From the NCBI RefSeq assembly GCF_005860765.1, contig NZ_VCEI01000021.1, positions 1,054,001-1,118,000 of the forward strand: 64,000 nucleotides of DNA, in the 5' to 3' direction. This document shows, in pieces, positions 44,384 to 51,525 of the stretch. Origin of the DNA: Dyadobacter sediminis (lineage in GTDB: Bacteria; Bacteroidota; Bacteroidia; Cytophagales; Spirosomataceae). The notes beneath the pieces were generated by a model that was given only the letters and a program-made list of their open reading frames with translations, was not told where the DNA came from and ran no database searches. A program made the position numbers and the translations under genes. Position 1 is the first letter of the stretch. The number at the start of each line of letters is the position of its first letter.

Positions 44384-46560
44384 CCGAATTCTTACAATTT
44401 CTGAGATTACTGCAGCGGAACAAGATAACACTGATCCTTGTCCCGCTGATCACTGTTATACTTTGCTTTTTCCTCGTCAGAAGACTCCCGGATACTTACG
44501 ATACCCGCGCGCGGATTGCAACGGGGCTGGTGGACAAAACCGATCAGGTGGTTACGAAGGCCAAAGACGAGCAGGATACGCAGATTGCCCGAAAATTCGA
44601 AAGCCTGATTCAGGTAATGAGGCTTAAAAGAACGCTTGATCAGGTTTCCTACCGCCTGCTGCTGAATCAGCTGAAAGGTTACGAGGATTCGACCTGGCGG
44701 GAACCTGTGAAGGAAATTGAAAACATGAGCAAGGCCGACAAAAGCAAGGCCATTGCGCTCCTTACCAAAAAATACAAGGCCAGAGAAGAGCTTTTTTTGT
44801 GGAAACCTTATGAAAACAGCCTGAATAAAATCATGGTCGATATGGGTTATGATGCCAATGCGCTGAGGGACAAACTCATTATATACCGCACCGGCGGCAG
44901 CGATTACATTGATATTGAATATGAAGCGGATGATCCCGAGCTTGCGGCTTATGTGGTCAACAGCCTTTGCCAGGAATTTATTTCAGACAATTCTTCGCGT
45001 GTGGTCGGGAACAATAAAAAGACCATTGATTTTCTCCAGCGCTTTATGCTTCAGAAACTGACTGCGCTTAATGAAAGGATGAACACGCTGAAAGATTACA
45101 AGATCAAGAACCGCGTACTGAACCTGAACGAGCAGGCTAAAAGCATTTACGGCCAGATGGCCGATTACGAAACCAAAAGGGAAATTGCGCAGAAAGATAT
45201 CATTGCTTACAGTGCTGCGATCAAAAACATTGACAAGAAATTTGATCCGGCGGACAGGAAATACTTTGAAAGCGCGCTGACGGGTATCAACCAGAAAATC
45301 ATTACGACCAAACGAAATCTCAAGGAGCTGAACGAAAAATACATCCTGAGCAATTTCGACGCCAAGGTAAAAGTCAGTCTGGATTCTCTGAAAACCCAGC
45401 TTTCAAACGAAATAGACGATGCATCGGACCGGTATGTATACAATCCCATGGCCCTGAAGCAGGATCTGGTGACTCAGAAACTGACGATGGAAATTTCGCT
45501 TGAACTGGCCCGGAACAGCGTTGCTTCGATTCAGGGCGAGCTGAACAGGCTAAACCGCAAGTTTGACGGTCTGGTGCCCAACGAAGCCAAAATCCAGGAG
45601 TACGAAACGGGGATCGACATTGCAAGCAAGGAATATATCGAAGCACTGCAGCGCTACAATGAAGCCAGTCTGGAATTCAGTTTCCCGATCTATCTCCGAC
45701 TGATCGAAAGGGCGATGCCGGGGCAGGTTCAGGCTTCCAAAAAAATGGTTCTGGTGATTCTTTCCGGCGTCATCAGCCTTACTTTCTGCGTATTTGTATT
45801 CTTTATTCTGTTTTACCTCGACAAGTCCATTCGCTACCCGCTTCAGCTTGCCAATGCCACGGAACGCCCGGTGCTTGGTTACCTCAATGCCTTGGGTTCG
45901 GATTCGAATGTCAACCTTGCCGGAACGGGTTCGTCGGATGAAAAACCTTTGCGGATGTACAAGAATCTGGTCCGGTCGATACGCTATGAACTGGATAATG
46001 AAATGGATGATCCCAAGATCATTGCCGTAACCAGTCTTTCGCACGACGTCGGGAAAACGTCGTTTGTACTGGCACTTGCGTGGGCTTTTTCCAAGATCAA
46101 CAAAACGGTTCTGATCATCGACGGTAATTTCGGGCAGTCGGATATTTCCAAGCTGAACCCGGATTCGGAGCTGTTCGAAAGTTTTGTAAAAAAGGATACG
46201 ATGAAAGAAGCCGTTCCGGGCCAGATCAGCGTATTGAGCAACAAAGGCGGCGATATTTCCCTGAAAGAACTGGCCGATGACCGGGTAATCCGTCAGCGGC
46301 TTTCGGTACTGAAAACGCAGTTTGACATTATTCTGGTGGAAACAGACCCGCTTACAGCCATGAACAAAGCCAAGGAATGGATCTCGTTCACCGACCTTGT
46401 TGTGGCCGTATTTGCCGCAGGAAACACGATTTCAGATGAAGATCAATCCAAGATTCAGTATCTGAACAACCTGGAAAACAAGTTTGCCGGCTGGGTGCTG
46501 ACCAATACTGAGGACATTCCGGAACAGGCAGGAAAAATCGGAAAACTGGTTGAAGTATGA
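44380..46560 (+). CDS. Wzc/GumC-like polysaccharide co-polymerase with degenerate ATPase domain
   Basis: 726 residues. A Wzz domain with two membrane helices (about 18-35 and 455-480) encloses a long coiled-coil periplasmic region. The C-terminal cytoplasmic domain is BY-kinase-like: a Walker A variant SHDVGKTSF (G558-K559-T560), a Walker A' variant VLIIDGNFGQSD in place of the usual LLIDxDxR, and no tyrosine cluster at the end (it closes KIGKLVEV). It probably controls chain length and export, perhaps without tyrosine kinase activity. The start and stop both overlap neighbours in ATGA, so it is tightly coupled to the TolC-like and glycosyltransferase genes. Confidence 0.88.
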   Translation: MTEFLQFLRLLQRNKITLILVPLITVILCFFLVRRLPDTYDTRARIATGLVDKTDQVVTKAKDEQDTQIARKFESLIQVMRLKRTLDQVSYRLLLNQLKGYEDSTWREPVKEIENMSKADKSKAIALLTKKYKAREELFLWKPYENSLNKIMVDMGYDANALRDKLIIYRTGGSDYIDIEYEADDPELAAYVVNSLCQEFISDNSSRVVGNNKKTIDFLQRFMLQKLTALNERMNTLKDYKIKNRVLNLNEQAKSIYGQMADYETKREIAQKDIIAYSAAIKNIDKKFDPADRKYFESALTGINQKIITTKRNLKELNEKYILSNFDAKVKVSLDSLKTQLSNEIDDASDRYVYNPMALKQDLVTQKLTMEISLELARNSVASIQGELNRLNRKFDGLVPNEAKIQEYETGIDIASKEYIEALQRYNEASLEFSFPIYLRLIERAMPGQVQASKKMVLVILSGVISLTFCVFVFFILFYLDKSIRYPLQLANATERPVLGYLNALGSDSNVNLAGTGSSDEKPLRMYKNLVRSIRYELDNEMDDPKIIAVTSLSHDVGKTSFVLALAWAFSKINKTVLIIDGNFGQSDISKLNPDSELFESFVKKDTMKEAVPGQISVLSNKGGDISLKELADDRVIRQRLSVLKTQFDIILVETDPLTAMNKAKEWISFTDLVVAVFAAGNTISDEDQSKIQYLNNLENKFAGWVLTNTEDIPEQAGKIGKLVEV

Positions 46561-47735
46561 AAATAATAGAACTGTTATGGCTGTTGCTGCAGCTGCTGAT
46601 CGGATATAACCTGATTTTTCCGGTCATGCTTCTGCTGATTTATAACCTGAGAAAACAATCGCACAGCCGTGTACAGAATCCGGCAGGAGTGCGGGTTCCG
46701 GATTACGGGATTATTGTTACGGCCTATGAACAGACGCAGCAATTGCCGGCGGTTGTCAATTCATTGCTGAATCTGAATTATGTTCATTATCATATATATG
46801 TCGTGGCTGATAAATGCGACATCAGCAATCTGCGTTTTCCGGCGGACCGCGTGCTTGTGCTGCGGCCGGAGCAAGTGCTTGCCAGTAACACACGTTCCCA
46901 TTTTTACGCCATACGGAATTTCATCCGCCCGCATTCCCATCTGACCATCATCGACAGTGACAACCTCACGCACCCGCAATACCTGAATGAACTGAATGTT
47001 TATTTCAATCAGGGATTTCAGGCGGTACAAGGCGTAAGAGATGCTAAAAACCTGGACACTACCTATGCCTGTCTGGACGCGGCACGGGATATCTACTATC
47101 ATTTTTATGACGGGAAAATTCTTTTCGGCGCAGGAACTTCGGCTACGCTGGCGGGTTCGGGAATGGCATTTACGACGGCGTTGTATAAAGAATGTCTGGA
47201 ACATCTGGATGTAACCGGTGCCGGGTTTGACAAAGTTCTTCAGGAAGGGATCGTCAGCCGCAAGTACCGGATCGCTTTTGCAGAAAACGCCATTGTGTAC
47301 GATGAAAAAACCAGCGGCACCGATCAGCTGGTGAAACAGCGAGCACGCTGGATTAATACCTGGTTCAAGTACTTCACGCTGGGTTTCAGGATCTTCTTTA
47401 AGGGAATTGCCGGTTTCAACTGGAACCAGCTTATTTTCGGCTTGGTCCTGCTGCGGCCGCCGCTGTTTATTTTCCTGATTCTTTCGGTCCTGTTTTTGCT
47501 TGTAAACCTGTTTATAGCTCCTTTCGTGGCGCTTGCATGGTTTGCCGGGCTGTGCACCTTTGTCGCAGGATTTTACCTGGCTCTGAAAAAATCAAAAACC
47601 GACCCGCGCATTTACCAGTCGCTTGTAAGTATTCCAAAGTTCATATCCTTTCAGCTTCTGGCGCTTTTCAACGCACGGAAAGCCAATCAGATTTCGGTGG
47701 CAACGCGGCACGGACATTCGGACCAGAAACAGTAA
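46557..47735 (+). CDS. Membrane glycosyltransferase, GT2 family
   Basis: 392 residues. One membrane helix near the start (LLWLLLQLLIGYNLIFPVML), then a GT-A fold with VTAYEQTQQLPAVVNSLL, the metal-binding DSD (TIIDSDNLTHPQYLNEL) and a QxxRW-like QRARWINTW near residue 258. Two or three membrane helices follow (about 285-345). The QxxRW element marks processive GT2 enzymes such as cellulose and hyaluronan synthases, so it may polymerise or transfer at the membrane face. The start overlaps the co-polymerase stop in ATGA. Donor and product are unknown. Confidence 0.87.
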   Translation: MKIIELLWLLLQLLIGYNLIFPVMLLLIYNLRKQSHSRVQNPAGVRVPDYGIIVTAYEQTQQLPAVVNSLLNLNYVHYHIYVVADKCDISNLRFPADRVLVLRPEQVLASNTRSHFYAIRNFIRPHSHLTIIDSDNLTHPQYLNELNVYFNQGFQAVQGVRDAKNLDTTYACLDAARDIYYHFYDGKILFGAGTSATLAGSGMAFTTALYKECLEHLDVTGAGFDKVLQEGIVSRKYRIAFAENAIVYDEKTSGTDQLVKQRARWINTWFKYFTLGFRIFFKGIAGFNWNQLIFGLVLLRPPLFIFLILSVLFLLVNLFIAPFVALAWFAGLCTFVAGFYLALKKSKTDPRIYQSLVSIPKFISFQLLALFNARKANQISVATRHGHSDQKQ

Positions 47736-47749
47736 CAGCTTTCCATCCT

Positions 47750-47896
47750 ATGAAAATATATCCGGAGAAAACCGAAAAAAAGAGAAAGGAGAGTTTTGAA
47801 CATCTGACGCCGCTTCAGAAGAAAACCCGTCAGGTTGCTTTGCTGCTGGTTCTGGTCAGTGTATTTATTTTTTTCTTTAAAATCCTGTTTTTCTAG
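47750..47896 (+). CDS. 48-residue single-helix membrane protein
   Basis: A short frame from the ATG at 47750 (MKIYPEKTEKKRKESF) gives a strongly basic N-terminal half and one membrane helix (VALLLVLVSVFIFFFKILFF) reaching the C-terminus. Positive-inside rules put the N-terminus in the cytoplasm. It lies 14 bases after the GT2 gene, and its stop TAG overlaps the GTG start of the ligase gene (TAGTG), which argues that it is a real, coupled gene. Function unknown; small proteins of this kind often assist membrane complexes. Confidence 0.62.
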   Translation: MKIYPEKTEKKRKESFEHLTPLQKKTRQVALLLVLVSVFIFFFKILFF

Positions 47897-49404
47897 TGAC
47901 AGACGATATTCAGCTATTGATGCAGAACAATGCTTCCGGTACAAGCCGCAGAAGCAGGCTGAAACATTTGTTCTGGGTTCAGAAACTGAGCAATACAACC
48001 GGACTTTTTATATTGCTCGCTGTTTCCCTTGTTTTGGGAACACTCGTTGCCTATCACGGGATTTTTGCCTTTGCAGCCATCATGGGACTGATAATCGGGC
48101 CGCTCATGATTTACGGAATTGTCGTATTTCCACTGTTCGGCATTTCAGTTCTGCTGATCATGGCATATCTGCTGTTTTTCATTATGCGGCTGGGAATCAA
48201 TTTTCCGCTTGGGACCGTTATGGACGGCATTCAGGTGCTGCTGATTCTCGGCTTTTTTATTTACCAGAAAAAATATCCCGACTGGACCGTTTTTCGCGGC
48301 CCGATCAGTTTCATGATCCTGGTCTGGATCGCTTACAACATCATTGAAGTTGCCAATCCGGTGGCGGAATCAAGGCTGGCGTGGGTTTACACGATCCGTT
48401 CGGTAGCCATTGTCATGCTGATGTACTTTGTCTTTATGTTCCAGATCAGGACGGTGAGTGCCATCCGGAACCTGCTTTACATGTGGCTCATCCTGTCCAT
48501 ATTTGCGGCATTGTATGCTTACAAGCAGGAATACATCGGTTTTTCAACAGCCGAAGACGAATGGCTGCATTCCGATCCGAACATTGCCAACCTGCTGTTT
48601 ATTGCCGGACGCTGGCGCAAGTTCTCCATTTTTTCCGATCCGGTTGCCTTTTCCTATAACATGGTTGTAAGCAGCATTCTCTGCATTGCGCTGCTGACAA
48701 TTGTGAAGAAATTCTGGAAGAAAGTAGTGCTGGCCATTCTGATCGCGCTGTTCTTTTCTGCCATGCTTTTTTCAGGAACGCGCGGTGCCTATGTGCTTCT
48801 GCCGGCAGCCATGGTACTCTTTATGATCCTGAGGTTCAGCCGCCAGGTGCTGGTGGGAACGGCCATTGCCGGTGTATTCATCCTGTTCCTGATTTTTGTG
48901 CCAACGGCCGATCCTAACATAGTACGTTTCCAGACGGCTTTCAAGCCATCGGATGACGAGTCTTTCAAGCTGCGTACTGCCAATCAGAAAAGGATCCAGC
49001 CATACATATGGACGCACCCGATGGGCGGCGGACTGGGTGCTACAGGTGCATGGGGGCAAAGGTTTGCACCGAATTCCTTTCTGGCCAATTTTCCTCCCGA
49101 CAGCGGATATGTCCGTATTGCAGTGGAACTGGGCTGGATCGGGCTGCTGCTGTTTTGTATCCTGATGTACTTTATCCTGCGCGAAGGCGTCAACAACTAT
49201 TATCTGATCGAAAACAAAGAGCTGAAAACATACTGCATGGCCATGCTGCTGATCGTTTTTGCGTATAACATCGGCAATTATCCGCAGGAAGCCCTGGTGC
49301 AGTTTCCATCCAACATTTATTTCTATGTTGCTGTTGCCCTTATCAATATAACCAAACGGATCAATGACCGGGAAGTGGCTTTAAAAGAGAAAATCACCTT
49401 ATGA
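47896..49404 (+). CDS. O-antigen ligase/polymerase-family membrane protein (Wzy-like)
   Basis: 502 residues from a GTG at 47896, which overlaps the previous stop. About 12 membrane helices and a large periplasmic loop with the conserved pattern of the Wzy_C/WaaL family (SGTRGAYVLLPAAM, then WTHPMGGGLGATGAW, the PDSGYVRIAVELGWIG segment). It should polymerise repeat units or ligate glycan on the periplasmic face. Given the Wzx flippase and Wzc-like gene in the cluster, the polymerase role is the more likely one. Its stop overlaps the next start in ATGA. Confidence 0.88.
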   Translation: MTDDIQLLMQNNASGTSRRSRLKHLFWVQKLSNTTGLFILLAVSLVLGTLVAYHGIFAFAAIMGLIIGPLMIYGIVVFPLFGISVLLIMAYLLFFIMRLGINFPLGTVMDGIQVLLILGFFIYQKKYPDWTVFRGPISFMILVWIAYNIIEVANPVAESRLAWVYTIRSVAIVMLMYFVFMFQIRTVSAIRNLLYMWLILSIFAALYAYKQEYIGFSTAEDEWLHSDPNIANLLFIAGRWRKFSIFSDPVAFSYNMVVSSILCIALLTIVKKFWKKVVLAILIALFFSAMLFSGTRGAYVLLPAAMVLFMILRFSRQVLVGTAIAGVFILFLIFVPTADPNIVRFQTAFKPSDDESFKLRTANQKRIQPYIWTHPMGGGLGATGAWGQRFAPNSFLANFPPDSGYVRIAVELGWIGLLLFCILMYFILREGVNNYYLIENKELKTYCMAMLLIVFAYNIGNYPQEALVQFPSNIYFYVAVALINITKRINDREVALKEKITL

Positions 49405-50252
49405 AAATAGCACATCTCATACTGGCCCATTCGCAACCCGCGCAGCTGGAAAGGCTTATTGACAGCCTTCAGCACGAAAATGCCTATTTTTTCATACATA
49501 TTGATCAAAAAGCAACGGAAAGTAATTTCGACTTTCTGGCAGCCAGGGATCGTGTTTTCCTGATCAGTAACCGTGAAAAAGTGTTCTGGGGCGCTTACAG
49601 CATGGTGCAGGCAACGCTGAACGGCTTTCTGGCCATTGCCAGATCCGGTCTTCAGATTGACCTTGTTAATCTGCTCAGCGGATCGGATTACCCGTTAAAA
49701 AGTGCTGAGGAAATCCATGATTTTTTTGAAAAGAACCCGGACAAGAATTTTATGGAGTACAAGTTTATCCCGGAAGAATGGAGAGAAGCCGAAACCCGCT
49801 TTACCGAGTACCATCTTACAAACTACCGGTTTCGTGGAAAAACCATGCTTCAGAGATGGATGAACAAGTTTTTGCCGGTCCGAAAAATGCCTGATCTGCT
49901 GGTACCTGTCGGCAAGTCGCAATGGCTCAGCATTACCATGGAAGCAGTTCAGTTCATCATCACCTATCTGGACGAGCATCCCGAAGTTGTACGTTTCTTC
50001 AAACTGACCTGGGCACCGGATGAAATGATTTTTCAGACCATATTATACAATTCCACTTTCCGGAGTAAACTGATCAATAACAATCTGAGATACATTGACT
50101 GGTCGGCTGGAAACGCAAGTCCCAAAACACTGGATTACGAAGATGTGGGCAAGCTGCTGGCATCTCCTGCGCTTTTTGCCAGAAAATTTGATCTGGTTAA
50201 ATATCCGGAAATACTGGATATGCTGGATAAACGGATTCACAGCCATTTATGA
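49401..50252 (+). CDS. GT14-family beta-N-acetylglucosaminyltransferase-like enzyme
   Basis: 283 residues. The N-terminal MKIAHLILAHSQPAQLERLI, the FFIHIDQKATESNF strand, the LVNLLSGSDYPLKS block and WAPDEMIFQTIL are typical of the core-2/I-branching enzyme family (GT14). These transfer GlcNAc or xylose in beta-1,6 or related bonds; bacterial members occur in polysaccharide clusters. The donor is not certain. It is cytoplasmic or membrane-associated and coupled by ATGA to the polymerase gene. Confidence 0.9.
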   Translation: MKIAHLILAHSQPAQLERLIDSLQHENAYFFIHIDQKATESNFDFLAARDRVFLISNREKVFWGAYSMVQATLNGFLAIARSGLQIDLVNLLSGSDYPLKSAEEIHDFFEKNPDKNFMEYKFIPEEWREAETRFTEYHLTNYRFRGKTMLQRWMNKFLPVRKMPDLLVPVGKSQWLSITMEAVQFIITYLDEHPEVVRFFKLTWAPDEMIFQTILYNSTFRSKLINNNLRYIDWSAGNASPKTLDYEDVGKLLASPALFARKFDLVKYPEILDMLDKRIHSHL

Positions 50253-50313
50253 CTTTTTTGCACAAGCATTTTTAAACAGAAACTGAATTTTTTTACCTGT
50301 AAGCAGATTGAAA

Positions 50314-51525
50314 ATGGATATTGTCATCACCGGGCAGCAGGCATGGGACGTGGAAATCGGCAGCAACTGCAAGAATATTGCTCTTGAATTCAGCAGGCAG
50401 CACAGAGTGCTGTACGTCAATTCACCGTTGGACCGGATCAGTCTGCTGAAAAAAAGTGCCGATCCCAAAATCATCAGGCGCCGCGAAGTCATCGACAGGA
50501 AACTGAACAGCATAGAAAAGATCAACAGGAACCTATGGGTACTGTATCCCGACCGGATGATCGAATCCATTAACTGGATACCTTCGCAATTTATTTTTAA
50601 CCGGCTCAATAAAAGGAATAACCGGATTTTTGCCTCGTCTATTGAACGTGCCGTAAAAAGTCTCGGGTTCAGCGATTTCATTCATTTCAATGACAATGAC
50701 ATGTTCCGGAGCTTTTACCTTAAGGATTTCCTGCAGCCGAAACTGTCCATTTATTATTCCCGCGATTTCATGCTGGCAGTGGATTACTGGAAAAAACACG
50801 GTACTTCACTGGAACCGCAGCTTATTGCAAAAAGTGACCTTTGCGTTGCCAATTCCACTTACCTGGCCGATTACTGCAGAAAGTATAACCGGCATTCGTA
50901 TTACGTGGGCCAGGGCTGCGACCTGCAGTTGTTCATGGAAGGAGTTGGCAGCGATGAACCCGCTGATATCAGCCGCATCGCCAGGCCAAGAATCGGCTAT
51001 GTAGGCGCGCTGCAGAGCATCCGGCTGGACATGGAACTGCTTCATTACATAGCAGTAACACGTCCGGACTGGAACCTTGTGCTGGTGGGGCCCGAGGATA
51101 ACGAGTTCCTTCAGAGCAGTCTGCATCAGCTGCCGAACGTGACGTTTACCGGTTCCAGAAACATAGATCAGCTGCCGGCCTACATCAATTCGTTTGACGT
51201 ATGCATCAATCCGCAATTGCTGAACGAAGTTACCATCGGGAATTATCCCAGAAAAATTGACGAATATCTGGCCATGGGAAAACCGACCGTAGCGACCAGA
51301 ACAGATGCCATGAGCGTTTTTGCAGAGTACGTTTATCTCGGTAAAACCAAAGAAGATTACGTTTCACTGATCGAAAAGGCACTGGATGAAAACTCGGATT
51401 CCAGGATGGAAGCACGCCGTGCTTTTGCCGCTTCGCATACCTGGGAAAACAGTGTAGGTGATATTTACAAGGCAATCAATGAACTGCCTGCAAATACCAC
51501 TCTGAATTTAACTCAGCATTTTTAG
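50314..51525 (+). CDS. Glycosyltransferase, GT4/GT1 type (GT-B fold)
   Basis: 403 residues from the ATG at 50314; a TTG two codons earlier is also open. The N-terminal half has DIVITGQQAWDVEIGSNCKN and RVLYVNSPLDR. The C-terminal half has the GT-B donor site: RIGYVGALQSIRLDMELLHY, LVLVGPEDNEF, VTFTGSRNIDQLPAYINSFD and NPQLLNEVTIGNYPRKIDEY with LAMGKPTVAT. It transfers an unknown sugar to the growing repeat unit. The last 18 bases overlap the 3' end of the hybrid kinase gene on the other strand. Confidence 0.9.
   Translation: MDIVITGQQAWDVEIGSNCKNIALEFSRQHRVLYVNSPLDRISLLKKSADPKIIRRREVIDRKLNSIEKINRNLWVLYPDRMIESINWIPSQFIFNRLNKRNNRIFASSIERAVKSLGFSDFIHFNDNDMFRSFYLKDFLQPKLSIYYSRDFMLAVDYWKKHGTSLEPQLIAKSDLCVANSTYLADYCRKYNRHSYYVGQGCDLQLFMEGVGSDEPADISRIARPRIGYVGALQSIRLDMELLHYIAVTRPDWNLVLVGPEDNEFLQSSLHQLPNVTFTGSRNIDQLPAYINSFDVCINPQLLNEVTIGNYPRKIDEYLAMGKPTVATRTDAMSVFAEYVYLGKTKEDYVSLIEKALDENSDSRMEARRAFAASHTWENSVGDIYKAINELPANTTLNLTQHF

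Noticed and set aside
44380-46560. Active bacterial tyrosine kinase
   Set aside because: Motif changes in Walker A' and lack of a C-terminal tyrosine cluster make this uncertain, so it is called a co-polymerase only.
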